A DNA stretch of 64,000 nucleotides, taken from Meandrina meandrites (Eukaryota > Cnidaria > Anthozoa > Scleractinia > Meandrinidae). Below the pieces are notes generated by a model. The model was not told the origin of the DNA. It searched no databases and saw only the letters and a list, made by a program, of their open reading frames with translations. This document shows, one piece after another, positions 51,742 through 63,800 of this stretch (positions are counted from its first letter, which is position 1; every line of letters begins with the position of its first letter). A program made the position numbers and the translations under genes. The stretch is from NCBI GenBank assembly GCA_963693305.1, contig OY855914.1, positions 23,720,972 to 23,784,971 on the forward strand, read 5' to 3'.

Positions 51742-52069
51742 ATATCAGACCTCAGCTAACTCGGATTGGAAAGTGTGACGTGCAAACTTATGCATTCACC
51801 ACGCCTAGGCCAGAAAATGTGCCCACAAGAACAATTCCATTGAATTGTTGTACCAAAATTATGTACGCCTTATTGCAAACTTTAATGTTACTACTTCAAA
51901 TACCTTATCAAAAGAAATCGTCTCTAACAACATCAAATATTGTTACTAACCGTGTTTTTCATAAAAACAAAAGTGTCATGTTACAAACAAACAAAAGTAC
52001 GCTTCTGAGTAAATATTTGTTAACGCTTTGTTAATAGTCACAAAATTACGTGTTGTCATGGTTTCGAAT

Positions 52070-52170
52070 AGCCTGCGAACGCTGACGTATTTCCGGCTGT
52101 CGCCTTTCTCCGCGTTGTTTTCTCGGCGGAGACAAGCGACAGCCGGAAATACGTTTGCGTTCGCAGGCTA
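52070..52170. mobile_element. Hairpin MITE, R3 copy
   Basis: Orthologous to 5760-5860. The right flanking duplicate has drifted to ggtttccaat. Confidence 0.75.
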
Positions 52171-55100
52171 GGTTTCCAATAGAGTAAAAACTACATTGTT
52201 GCTTCTTCCGGGCACGCCAGGTGTTAATCTTTTGCATTGATGAATATTTCACATAAAAGAAAAGATCGCAAACGATACATGTTTGCTCAGGAATTTTTGA
52301 GAGTTTGTGGCAAGAAAACTTCCCAAATATTGTGGGAGACTCCGTATCGCCCGCTGAAAATAATTTAATTCATTCGTAAAATTAGTCGTTTTGGCGTCTT
52401 GATCATTAGCGTTAATGTTTCACACATTTAATAATCTCGCTGACTTTTTCTTCAAATAACGGGTATTTGTGTTTATTTCGAATAGTTTTGCTGTTACTTA
52501 AGCAATGACGACGGCGACGCCGAGGACAACGCCTGGTGAAAAATGAGTTTATATTTTACTCTAGAATCTCGCGATTATTCAGATGTATTCAGCGTATCTG
52601 TCTGTTTAAGAACTGGCTCAAGCTAAATGTGTAAAGAGAGCATTCTACTCCAAATAGAAAAATCAAAAATTTGCCGTCGTGGTTCACGTTGTCCAGAATA
52701 CGCAGAATTGAGTCATTTCACGTTGTTCTTTTGCAGAGAACGGCTAGGAAATGTACCAAGACTTCAAACGCACGTGCAGAGCTATTGTTCTGCTCATTAA
52801 ACTTTTGTTTGGTGACGTTCTCGTTGCCGTTGCCGTCGTAGCTTGCTTAAGCTCCCTAATATTAAATCAACCACCATCGATACGGGCAACAGAATAAGAA
52901 CTTGTCATTCCGTGACAATTAAATAATTGAATAAGTTTTTGTTTTTCAATGGAATGAAAATTTGCCTTTTGAACGAAACAAATCTTTGTTGAAAGAGTTC
53001 TGACGTGCACTCTTAAACATGCGCTAATAATTCTCTCCCGCTACCTAAAATCCAATATCCAACAGTCCGAAACGTTTCTCAAAAAATTAACTCTTGCACG
53101 CATTGCGTGCCTATGTTTCGGAATATCCTGAAACACATGGATCACAGACGGCGGTATTTCATTTTCCCACGAAATTGAAACGTGAAAAATTACAGTATAT
53201 TGTTCGAATTAGTTTGCAATTTTGCAAACAAATAATAGAAAAAAGTGAATGAATGATTGAGTATGTAATGTTGGATTGTTATGATTATCTACTCGGCGTT
53301 CCCGTAGTCTTGAAAACGGGTTCTTAAGAGTAATTTGTTGGCAGTAAAAAAACTTGAAAATCTTCTAAAAATCACTTTTCCTTGCCTTGCCAATATTGAG
53401 GGTTTGAATTGGGTTTAACTGTTGTCTGAGAATTGGTCTAAATTTTAACTGTCAGCTGAGAAACAGCCTTGGAGAGTTGGATTCCCTCTTTAAATAAAAT
53501 TGTTATTATCATATTATAGAAATGACGCGTTTGTAAGTCATATCTGGTATCTGAGATCTACAAAGTGTACTGATAGCCGATTAAGTCCCAAGAGTGACCA
53601 GCATCAAATCTCTTCTCACAATATCAATACTTAATCAAAAGAAAAGATTTGAGAATCAAAAAAATGATCATCAAAGGAAAATTGTTTTGATCTTGTAACA
53701 AATTCTCCCAGCTAATACCAGTAAGAAAATGTATAGAGATCAGTCAGAAGAATTTGTATGTGGATATTGGGGCCTCAAGGGTTAACTCAAAACTGAACCT
53801 GATTCTAGCTTCACCGACCGGTTTAAGAACACTGAAGTGGTCTTTGTTAATTTTCTTTCATTCTCTCTTTTTTTTTCACGTTAGCAAAACTGCAATCCGC
53901 CTGAAATTCTTCATGTTTCTTCGTGACACCGCGGGTTTTCAGAAAATAATACTTGAGTCTAATATTATAAATTACGCTGGAGTTTCACTTCTTTCTGGAT
54001 GTACAACCCACGTATGATCTTCCACTTGTTTTCTCCTTCAAAAAGACAGCGCTTTGTTGAACTTTAGCAGAATCTGTTTACATACTCGACTCCGACTAGT
54101 CTCCAAATCAATAACAAACGCTTTCAGTGTAAAAGAAAACTCACAAGGAAAATTGTGCTTGCCCATCTCGACACAATAAACCCAGACTGTGATGCAGGTT
54201 AAAAAAGGAGTTTTAAAATGTCAGTATTTTAGAAAATGAAAAATCTGAAATGAAATCTAACTGAAAAGTTTCATTTTTGAACTTCTCAAAGCAACTCGTT
54301 TTACGGATATCCGCGGTATACGTATTTTTACTTTCCAAAGCTAACAGCATAAAATAAGCCTGACAGTAAAGCTCACTCCATATACAAGACATACAAGCTG
54401 GGAAATACGTGTTGGTCTTTATCAGTCATTCATTTCAACTGACTTTGGCGTGGTGAGTAAAACTTCTCTTGTATTGTGTGCATTAACAGAGGGGGACATT
54501 GAGGCTACGGGGTATTGCGGTACTGAGCAATTCTTCATGCAGTAGTTCGGTAATTTCAATCTTTAATTGCGGTATTGTATTTTTCACACCTGCGGGATGA
54601 GTTTTCTTTACGTTTATTTGGAAGCGGTGCTGCAATTTCATTGTTTTAACGACCAGTTTAAAGTCGTGCAATTAATTAGTTCACGGTCTGATTTCGCCGC
54701 TCGTTTTTGCTTCGATTTTATCAACAACGAAACCGCCAGCTATTGCAGACTAACTTCGACATTGCGTTATTTGCCGATTTTTCGGTATTGCGGTGTTCGT
54801 CTCAATGTCCCCCTCTTTATCATGGTTGCCAGTTTCACTAAATAGCGAAATAACTTTTTATTTTTTCACCAAGAAAGATACACATGAAACTAGCCATTGT
54901 AATAAGTTACAAGTGAAATGTGTCCATAGTTTAAAAAAGCCCGTGCTAATAGTTCATCCATATATGTGTGATCATTCAGTGTATGGTCACTTACTCCAGC
55001 GTTAAAAGGAGCTTTGCTGAGAATATTTTTCTAAAGTGGGAAAAAACCATAATTCGAAGTAAACAAGCAGCATGTTTACGACTGAGGTAGTTGTCAATCT

Positions 55101-55539
55101 TAAAAGATGGATTACGAAAGATAAACTAGTAAAAAATTGCCATTTTTTTCAAGATATAGTCACTTTTCGTGGCGGAACCCCTTTAACGAGATTCCAATTT
55201 CTTCATGAAAAGTTTTCGTGTAGCCAAAGTTTATTTGTACATTCCAACATTTGTGAATTGAACCGCAAAAATGAAATGCCGAATGTAAATTGAAACAAAT
55301 CAACTCGTACTCTCGTAATGGATTCATCGCCAAAATTGCAGAACACAATGCTATTTGTATTCACAGAAGAGCGCGGAGACAAGGCAAGGTTTTGTAACGG
55401 CATTTCAAATCTACGCATTATATCTCTTTGAAACAGTGCAGTAAAAGAAGAAATGAAAAGCACTTAGAAGCAATATAATATAGAGATTCCATGTGAATTC
55501 CAGAGTTCTCAAGTTCGTGTTTTATTGTTTATTAAAATA
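52171..55539. other. R3 region upstream of TPR-CHAT 3, no gene recognised
   Basis: Homologous to 5861-9469. It has only the first variant of the 7200 block. Many diagnostic bases in about 52000-54560 match R2, not R1. Confidence 0.4.
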
Positions 55540-56003
55540 CCGTAATGATTCGATTTAGCGCCCTCTTTCCAATAAGCGCCCCCCTTCGAATGTGTTTTCG
55601 TCAATAAGCGCCCCTATTCCAATAAGCGCCCCCATTCTTATAAGCGCGATGGTTCAAAACTTTAGAATGGTTTGGATAGGTACGAACTGCTGAATTAATA
55701 AATGCCTGGTTGCATGTCTGCGATAAACTCATGAACATTCACCGCACCGTACACGTATATGCTAACTGTTAAAATGAACAATTCATCCAAAGTACCTGAA
55801 CTTTCAACAATTTGTTACTGTTACAGTTTTTGTTATTGTTAGTTATTTAATATTTACTGAAGTTTTGTTATGAACATTTGGATGTTCCTCAAAAAATCAA
55901 ACAAGCGCCCTGTCCCGAATAAGCGCCCTGTCTCAAATAAGCGCCCTCCCTTGAGTTGCAAAAAGTAAATAAGCGCCCCGGGCGCTAAATTGAATCATTA
56001 CGG
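55540..56003. mobile_element. MITE with CCGTAATGATTCGATTTAGC ends, R3 copy
   Basis: Same insertion site as 9470-9924, with a better preserved right end (GGGCGCTAAATTGAATCATTA then CGG). Absent from R2. Confidence 0.8.
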
Positions 56004-56866
56004 ACTTTGGTTTACAAGAAGAAGGAAGCAACCGTTAACCAAGATAAATATAATAATCACTACGAGTGAGAACGTTCAAAGCAAAGCTGCAAAATTATGA
56101 ACTCATCTTGTAAGAGATCCATTAAAAATGAAGATATTTGAAGTCACCCAAAATTTAGACAACCAAAACAGACTCGCATCAATTTCCTTCTACACGCGGA
56201 TCGACAGATTTGGCCTTTAACAGCGCACATATTACGAACCTTTGCGATAAACTGAGCGGATCCGTGGGTTTCGAAATGTGGATCGCGGATGGGACTTGTA
56301 AGAATTTTGGTCCGGATTCCGGACTCTTCCTGTATTGCAATTCCGATCATGGATAACAAACATCGGATAACGGACCCGTGGTTGGCCTTGGTCGTTGCAA
56401 TTAGCATTTTGTCCTTCTCTGATTTTGTTTTCGGACAAGACTCATACAATCTTTGACCACATTACGTTGGAATTTTACATTTAAACAAGACAGACAAGCA
56501 TTATGCCACGCTTTAAAAAAAAATATATTGATATAAAAAAAAGAAACATCTCCCTTGCACTGCAGTACGGGTAATGATCAAATGGCGAGGAGTGAAATTG
56601 GGTATTAAAAGTTTTTTACAGGACCAAAGCAAACTGGACTAAATGAAATTCAAGCGAAAATGTACAAAGTTTTAGCTTTAAAACCCGTACGCCCTGGTGC
56701 TGAGACTGATGGGAAACGTTGCCACGGCATGCACGCTAAAATTTCGCCATATTATACCACAAAAAGTTTTCAAGTGGTACAGATCCTTACTTGACCGAAA
56801 TAAGTTGCTATAGCACGTATCGGTGGATTTGTGTACCCTATTCATTCCCTCCCCTGCTTATTTTTC
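56004..56866. other. Conserved 5' flank of TPR-CHAT 3
   Basis: It has the empty site for the LINE (short TAA tract near 56050) and no 156-bp MITE. Otherwise like 9925-10957. Likely promoter and 5' exon region; no site can be fixed. Confidence 0.4.
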
Positions 56867-56897
56867 AGTTGCACTGACACTAACAGAACAAGGCGCC

Positions 56898-59800
56898 ATG
56901 AACAACATAGAAGAACTCATAGACGCCATCGCTATAGCCTTAGTTGTTGCCACTTTCCTTCTCAAAACTGGTCGTGCTCTAAAAGCCATCGAGCTATCCA
57001 AAGAAAGCTTGGTACTGCTAAATAATAAATTGCCAAGTGTAAGAAAGCAGGTTGGCAAATTGTTTTACATGGGAATCTATGAAACAATGTACGAAGCGTA
57101 CCGTCGTATCCACGATAATACAAATGCAATAACATATGGCAGAAAACTTCTCGTCCTTTACTGCGAGTGTGGTATGACAGTGCAAGAAGGGTGGCAAAGT
57201 ATGAGACTGGCACTGAAATATCACAGTCAAAAGAAGTATCTTCAGGCAAAAGAACTTTATGAGAGAGCAGTCCCTATCATGATAAAAATTGGAGACAGAA
57301 ATGGAGAAGCATTGGCATATGGAAACCTAGGATTTGTGGTCTCGGTTCTCGGCGACTGTTTCAAGGCTAAAGAATATCACGAGAAATCACTTGCCATCCA
57401 CATAGAAATTGGCGACAGAGCAGGAGAAGCAGAAAATTACAGAGGCCTAGGAATCGTGTTTCAATCCCTCGGTGACTATGTTAAGGCTAAAGAATATCTC
57501 GAGAAATCACTTGAGATAAATATTGAAATTGGTGACAGAGAAGGAGAAGCAACAAATTACGGAAACCTAGGAACCGTGTTTCAATCTCTCGGTGACTATG
57601 TCAAGGCTAAAGAATATCATGAGAAAGCACTGGCGATCAATATTGAAATTGGTGACAGGGAAGGAGAAGCAACAAATTACAAAAATCTAGGAACCGTGTT
57701 TCAATCTCTCGGTGACTATGTCAAGGCTAAAGAATATCATGAGAAAGCACTGGCGATCAATATTGAAATTGGTGACAGAGAAGGAGAAGCAACAAATTAC
57801 GGAAACCTAGGAATTGTGTTTCAATCTCTCGGTGACTATGTCAAGGCTAAAGAATATCATGAGAAAGCACTGGCGATCAATATTGAAATTGGTGACAGAG
57901 AAGGAGAAGCAACGAATTATGGAAACCTAGGAACTGTGTTTAAATCTCTCGGTGACTATTTCAAGGCTAAAGAATATCATGAGAAAGCACTGGCGATCAA
58001 TATTGAAATTGGTGACAGAGAAGGAGAAGCAACAAATTACGGAAACCTAGGAATTGTGTTTCAATCTCTCGGTGACTATGTCAAGGCTAAAGAATATCTC
58101 GAGAAATCACTTGCGATAAATATTGAAATTGGTGACAGAGAAGGAGAAGCAACAAATTACGGAAACATAGGAACTGTGTTTAAATCTCTCGGTGACTATG
58201 TCAAGGCTAAAGAATATCATGAGAAAGCACTTGCGATCCTTATTGAAATTGGTGACAGAGAAGGAGAAGCAACAAATTACGGAAACCTAGGAACTGTGTT
58301 TCAATCTCTCGGTGACCATGTCAAGGCTAAAGAATATCTCGAGAAAGCACTTGCGCTCAATATTGAAATTGGCAACAGAGCAAGAGAAGCGACAAATTAC
58401 GGAAACCTAGGAACTGTGTTTAAATCTCTCGGTGACTATATCAAGGCTAAAGAATATCTCAAGAAAACACTTTCAATAAACATTGAAATTGGTGACAGAG
58501 CAGGAGAAGCAGCAAATTACGGAAACCTGGGAACTGTGTTTAGGTCTCTCGGTGACTTTGTCAAGGCTAAAGAATATCACGAGAAAGCACTTGCGATCAA
58601 CATAGAAATTGGTAACAGAGCAGGAGAAGCAACAAATAACGGAAACCTAGGAACTGTGTTTGAATCTCTCGGTGACTATGTCAAGGCTAAAGAATATCTC
58701 GAGAAAGCACTTGCGCTCAATATTGAAATTGGCAACAGGGCAAGAGAAGCGACAAATTACGGAAACCTAGGAACTGTGTTTAAATCTCTCGGTGACTATA
58801 TCAAGGCTAAAGAATATCTCAAGAAAGCACTTTTAATGAACATTGAAATTGGTGACAGAGCAGGAGAAGCAGCAAATTACGGAAACCTGGGAACTGTGTT
58901 TACGTCTCTCGGTGACTATGTCAAGGCTAAAGAATATCACGAGAAAGCACTTGCAATCAACTTAGAAATTGGTAACAGAGCAGGAGAAGCAACAAATAAC
59001 GGAAACCTAGGAACTGTGTTTGAATTTCTCGGTGACTATGTCAAGGCTAAAGAATACTTCGAGAAAGCACTTGCGATCAACATAGAAATTGGTAACAGAG
59101 CAGGAGAAGCAGCAAATTACGGAAACCTGGGAAATTTGTTTGAATCTCTCGGTGACTATGTCAAGGCTAAAGAATACCTTGAAAGAGCACTTGCGATCGT
59201 AAGGAAAATTAGGGACAAAGCAGGAGAAGCAATAATTTACGAAACGCTGGGAAATGTGTATAACTGTCTTCGAAAATATAGAGAGAGCAAACAAAATCTT
59301 GAGAAAGCGCTCGCGATCAACATTAGCACTGGTAGGAGAGCCAATGAAGGATCAAATTACAATCACCTTGGAAATGTTCATCGATCTCTTGGGGATAATA
59401 TCAAGTCTAAAATGCTCTATGAAAAAGCACTTGCAATCGCAACTGAAGTTGGTGACAGACCAGCAGAAGCAGACAGTTGCGTACAACTAGGAAGAGTGTT
59501 TACCTTGCTCGGTGAATACTTCATAGCGGAAAAATATCTTGAGAAGGCACTTTCAATACTGAAAGATGTTAAACACAATGAAACTGAGTTCAGCTGTTAT
59601 TGTCATCTTGCATGGGCGAAGTTAGCGCAAGAGAAGTTCCAGGAAGCGGATTTCTATCTCTTTCAAAGTATTGAAAAATGTGAAGATTTGCAAAGATTCA
59701 ATGCAGACAACGATGAAATTAAGATATCCTTAGCAGACATGCATACATTTCCCTACCGGTTTCTCAGTGCATGGCTTTGTGTCGGTAGAGATCCAAACAG

Positions 59801-61130
59801 TGCTCTTTATGTTGAAGAGCTGGGACGGGCTAGAGCCCTAGCAGACTTGATGGCAACACAGTATTCCGCCGACAAACATATATCGGCTAATCCGCAATCA
59901 TGGATTGGCATTGAAAATACTATATTGAAAGAAAGCAACTGCACTTGTTTCTACATTTCTTACCATAAGAATAGTGTGTTTTTGTGGATTCTCAAGACCA
60001 GCGGAGTCATTTCTTTCCGAGAGGTGACAGTGGATCAAAAGACACTTCACAAAAGGTTAGCAAATCCAGCTAAAAATGTGGATGAATTTTTTGCCATCAT
60101 GGCTAAAAGTTTTCGCAGCTTTGGTATTTTACCCGAGGAGGTTTGTGAAGATCGATCTTTAAATGACATTGAGCCGACTCAATCTGATTCTTCTAACAAA
60201 GAGAGCCTTGCGGTTTTGCGACATTCAAAGGAAGAGGATGATCCCGAACCGAGTTTAACTTTGTTCCACGAAATGCTCATCAAGCCTGTGTCCGACTTAC
60301 TTGACGAGCCTGAAATCATCATTGTTCCTCATCGCAACTTGTACCGTGTTCCATTTGCAGCCCTACTCGATAAAAGTGGGAGGTATTTATCAGAGACTTT
60401 CAGGATCCGCATCATTCCTTCATTGACGACTCTCAAGCTCATTCAGGATAGTCCTGCAGACTATCACAGTCAGACTGGTGCTCTGATAGTGGGTGATCCT
60501 GATGTTGGTGATGTGATGTACAACGGAAGTCTCAATAGGAACTTTGTACCATTGCCTGGTGCAAGAAAGGAAGCAAAGATGATTGGACGACTGCTGGGCG
60601 ATCAACCTTTGTTAGGAAAGGAAGCAACGAAGCAGGCAGTACTTCAAAGGATATCGTCAGTGACTCTGATCCATTTTGCTGCACACGGTAACGCTGAAAG
60701 AGGAGAAATTGCCCTTGCCCCGCCATGCTCCACTACTGAGATTCCAAAGGAAGACGACTACCTTTTGAAAATGTCTGACATTTCACAAGTTCAACTGCGA
60801 GCTAAACTGGTAGTTCTTAGTTGTTGTCACAGTGCCCGTGGACAAATTAGGGCCGAGGGAGCTGTTGGAATCGCTCGCGCGTTCTTAGGATCCGGTGCAC
60901 GCTCAGTGTTGGTGGCACTGTGGGCACTAGAAGACAGTGCAACAAAGCAGTTCATGAGTTGTTTTTACTATCACCTTGTTCGTGGAGAAAGTGCCAGTGA
61001 ATCTCTTCACAAGGCCATGAAGTGGATGAGAGATAAGCAGTGGCTGAGAGGAAACAGCGTTACCCAGGTTTCTGACTGGGCACCGTTTATGCTGATTGGA
61101 GATAACGTGACATTTGACTTTGGACTGTAA
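56898..61130 (+). CDS. TPR-CHAT protein 3 (TTC28-like), 1410 aa, near-identical to TPR-CHAT 1
   Basis: Counterpart of the 10989 gene in unit beta, with the same length and the same order of TPR units. I count six residue differences: G to K in one TPR (NYKNLG), N to D in another (IEIGDREG), G to R in LCVGRDPN, and three in a cluster (VGDVMYNGSLN). His1263 and Cys1310 of the CHAT domain are kept. The splice acceptor before the ATG and the donor after the stop are also kept. It lies antisense within intron 4 of FSIP1-beta. If the alpha/beta duplication is an assembly artefact, this is an allele of TPR-CHAT 1, not a separate gene. Confidence 0.88.
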   Translation: MNNIEELIDAIAIALVVATFLLKTGRALKAIELSKESLVLLNNKLPSVRKQVGKLFYMGIYETMYEAYRRIHDNTNAITYGRKLLVLYCECGMTVQEGWQSMRLALKYHSQKKYLQAKELYERAVPIMIKIGDRNGEALAYGNLGFVVSVLGDCFKAKEYHEKSLAIHIEIGDRAGEAENYRGLGIVFQSLGDYVKAKEYLEKSLEINIEIGDREGEATNYGNLGTVFQSLGDYVKAKEYHEKALAINIEIGDREGEATNYKNLGTVFQSLGDYVKAKEYHEKALAINIEIGDREGEATNYGNLGIVFQSLGDYVKAKEYHEKALAINIEIGDREGEATNYGNLGTVFKSLGDYFKAKEYHEKALAINIEIGDREGEATNYGNLGIVFQSLGDYVKAKEYLEKSLAINIEIGDREGEATNYGNIGTVFKSLGDYVKAKEYHEKALAILIEIGDREGEATNYGNLGTVFQSLGDHVKAKEYLEKALALNIEIGNRAREATNYGNLGTVFKSLGDYIKAKEYLKKTLSINIEIGDRAGEAANYGNLGTVFRSLGDFVKAKEYHEKALAINIEIGNRAGEATNNGNLGTVFESLGDYVKAKEYLEKALALNIEIGNRAREATNYGNLGTVFKSLGDYIKAKEYLKKALLMNIEIGDRAGEAANYGNLGTVFTSLGDYVKAKEYHEKALAINLEIGNRAGEATNNGNLGTVFEFLGDYVKAKEYFEKALAINIEIGNRAGEAANYGNLGNLFESLGDYVKAKEYLERALAIVRKIRDKAGEAIIYETLGNVYNCLRKYRESKQNLEKALAINISTGRRANEGSNYNHLGNVHRSLGDNIKSKMLYEKALAIATEVGDRPAEADSCVQLGRVFTLLGEYFIAEKYLEKALSILKDVKHNETEFSCYCHLAWAKLAQEKFQEADFYLFQSIEKCEDLQRFNADNDEIKISLADMHTFPYRFLSAWLCVGRDPNSALYVEELGRARALADLMATQYSADKHISANPQSWIGIENTILKESNCTCFYISYHKNSVFLWILKTSGVISFREVTVDQKTLHKRLANPAKNVDEFFAIMAKSFRSFGILPEEVCEDRSLNDIEPTQSDSSNKESLAVLRHSKEEDDPEPSLTLFHEMLIKPVSDLLDEPEIIIVPHRNLYRVPFAALLDKSGRYLSETFRIRIIPSLTTLKLIQDSPADYHSQTGALIVGDPDVGDVMYNGSLNRNFVPLPGARKEAKMIGRLLGDQPLLGKEATKQAVLQRISSVTLIHFAAHGNAERGEIALAPPCSTTEIPKEDDYLLKMSDISQVQLRAKLVVLSCCHSARGQIRAEGAVGIARAFLGSGARSVLVALWALEDSATKQFMSCFYYHLVRGESASESLHKAMKWMRDKQWLRGNSVTQVSDWAPFMLIGDNVTFDFGL
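57187..59669 (+). repeat. 120-bp coding tandem repeat array (TPR units) of TPR-CHAT 3
   Basis: Same number and order of units as the array at 11278-13760, including the 360-bp higher-order repeat. Only a few bases differ, for example at 57680-57690, where GGAAACC became AAAAATC. Confidence 0.85.
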
Positions 61131-62594
61131 AAGTAAGTTTAAAACAGCCAAGAAAAAATCAGATGATTTTCGTCAGTTGTTTGCCTGTCTCAAAATTAAA
61201 GCCATTTTTGTTTCATTTATTACAACTGAGTAACGAAGTCAGGACCAAAATCGTAACTAGCCGCTTTGAATTCTTATTTTTTGATAACTGGTTTGAGCCC
61301 GAACACATTTGTGTGAGGAGATCAGACCGCTTTTTAATGTGTGTTTTTTTTTTGTAAAAGCCTCCTATGTACTAAGAAAAAAATTAAGGGACATAAAGAA
61401 GTCTTTTCAAGCTAGGTAGTCCAGCTATTCCTTCTCTGGGATATCTCACGTCCAAACATAAAGAAGTGTGTCGGGCCGACTTTACTACAGGCTAGGTTGC
61501 CATCTCATTGGAACTTGCACTACCTTTACTAAAGGGAAATCTGTTAAGGCAATGTTTTTATTATTTTCCTTAAATTCTGGTTTGTCTTTCATGTTGTAGG
61601 AAGAAAAGACCTTGTCGTGCAGTGGGCTAAAGAACACCTGTGATTACAGAGGCTCTCAACATGGGGTTTCTTTGATGGTTGACGGTTATCGAAATGAAAT
61701 TTCGCCCAAGAATTGAACTTATATTAACTTTTGTGTTTTTTAACTTTACTTTTGTGTTTTGTGTATCATGTAATGTTTTTCAACGTACTATAAGACTTCT
61801 CATAATGTAGTAAATGATTAATAAAATATTAATATTTTGAAACCGGAAATACTGTCAGATGGAAAGACCAATAAGTGAGTTTTTGGGAGCAGAGAAACTG
61901 GTTTACTAGTTAAAAAAATTCTCTGAGAGCCAAACGTCCAAGATGAGCAGTGAAATCATGAGATGAACGAAAATATCTAAAAGACCTTTTTCCATTTTAG
62001 CCCAATCTGTTGATTGAGAGCCAAATAGACATATTCTGAAGTTTCAAAGTAATTCACTTTGCATTGCAAAGATATTGCAAGTTGAAAAATGCTTATTTTT
62101 GGCCTTGGGAAATTGTCGTCTTGTGGCGTCACTGTTGGTAAGCGATTGCGGTTAATTCAAAGCCGTTCAGTTCTGAAATAAACCTGGGTCGGTGACTTCG
62201 TTTTCAGCAGGAAATGATGTTGCTTCAGCAGAAATAAAAATGAAAAGCAACATTTTGCAACAATTTTGCCCTTCTGCCGTAGTACCAGCCTTTCTTTCGA
62301 CGCAGCCATTCATGGTCAAAATAATCAAACCATGAGAAGTCCAACTATCTCCACCCAGACACCAAATTTCGTACACCCATTCGTATACTGAAACAAAACT
62401 TTGTTTGCTGAACTCACCGCTCCACATTCACTATATTTTCTTAGCCAACAATATTCATGTCCTACAGTAAGGGAATCCACAGATCAATATAAATGGCTGT
62501 CAGTCAGGGGAAGCAGTGCCGAGATCAATATACGTCATTATTAAAAACTAGCAATGGTATATTGCAATTCCTTAGTTTTGATTGGTCAACAGGC
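61131..62594. other. R3 3' flank of TPR-CHAT 3
   Basis: The 3'UTR intron sites are kept (donor at 61133, acceptor near 61600). From 61910 it follows the R2-type sequence (ttctctgagagccaaacg), not the R1-specific replacement. No other gene seen. Confidence 0.45.
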
Positions 62595-62703
62595 AATGGT
62601 ATATGAGCTCATATACCATTGACCACAATATCGTAGTTGATACGCGTCAACGAAAACAGCTGGGGAGCTGAAATATTGCAATTCTTTTGGGCGTTTTTAG
62701 TAA

Positions 62704-62705
62704 AA

Positions 62706-62739
<34 letters not shown>

Positions 62740-62759
62740 CGTTATAGCCAACTCGGCGC

Positions 62760-62794
<35 letters not shown>

Positions 62795-62796
62795 TT
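62704..62796. repeat. Perfect 36-bp-arm inverted repeat (R3)
   Basis: Identical to the R1 copy at 16730-16822. Confidence 0.8.
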
Positions 62797-62905
62797 AATT
62801 AATTGTTGCTTGGGATTATTGTCTACTGAAGACACAGGCATGTGACCTCATTCGCATGTCCAAGAAGCATACTAGATTTATTTTCTTATTCTATCCAGAC
62901 CACAG

Positions 62906-63372
62906 GGGGGGTACTCGAAGTATACATGACGGGGGGGGGGGGGGGGGGGGTCCGACGGGTCGGAGCTTCATATTGGAAACCGAAAAAAATACACAAGCCT
63001 GAAATTTCAGACCCAAAAAATACCTGGCATCAAAATTTCCAACCCAAAAAAATACAAGACTTAAATACCTCAATACTGATTATTTCAATTTCTAATGCAT
63101 GATTTTGCATTAATAAGCTTATGAAATTGGTATATCTGTTAATGTCTCTTCATCCTCCCTTCTACTCCACATTTAAAGACAACGAAAACCCGAAATGAAA
63201 AGTTCACTCGGAGATAAGACCAAAAACAATACGCGTATTTTTTGACCTAAAAAAATACAGGACAGATCTCTTGACCCAAAAAAAATACCGAGCGTGTAAA
63301 TTTTCAACCCAAAAAAATACGTCAGACCCCCCCTGTCATGTATACTTCGAGTACCCCCCCCCCCCCCCCCCC
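62906..63372. mobile_element. G-run-ended MITE with 13-bp flanking direct repeats (R3)
   Basis: Same insertion as 16932-17378, but with a longer inner G-run (about 20 versus 7) and a longer right C-run. Flanks ATCCAGACCACAG at 62893-62905 and 63375-63387. Confidence 0.75.
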
Positions 63373-63800
63373 GGATCCAGACCACAGGTTAGGAAGATAC
63401 GCCCTCTATATATCTGTTTAAAATACTAGCCATGGTATATTGCAATTCCCAAGTTTTGATTGGTTTACAGGCAATTGTTTATAATGAGCTCATATACAAT
63501 GGACAACAAATATGGCAGGTGAACAAGTCAGTGAAAACAGGCAGGGAGCTCAAATATTGCAAGATAGCTAAGCGCACCACTCAACTCAGCGCTGATGGAA
63601 TAATTGTTAAATATCTTGCGCTGATGACGGTGCTATTCCCGTTACCAATCCCTTTGTACAACGCTTGTTATGAATGAAAGCGAGGCTCTCGCTTCCGCTT
63701 ACATCGTGTGTTGGATTTTCACAAGAACATAGCTTTTCGATTTTGTCGTTTCTGTCGCTAAGCCCTGTCATTAGGAATAAAATCTCAACTCACCATCACC

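Larger units (their letters stand above)
51742..63800. repeat. Subunit R3 (beta counterpart of R1)
   Basis: Holds TPR-CHAT-3. Over the gene and its flanks (roughly 54600-61900) it matches R1 almost perfectly. Over about 52000-54560 many diagnostic bases match R2 instead, which suggests gene conversion. It is followed at 63801 by the first bases of R4. Confidence 0.85.

Noticed and set aside
62167..62427. Minus-strand frame of 86 codons
   Set aside because: It is disrupted in the homologous R2 region by an inserted MITE and substitutions. No motif recognised.
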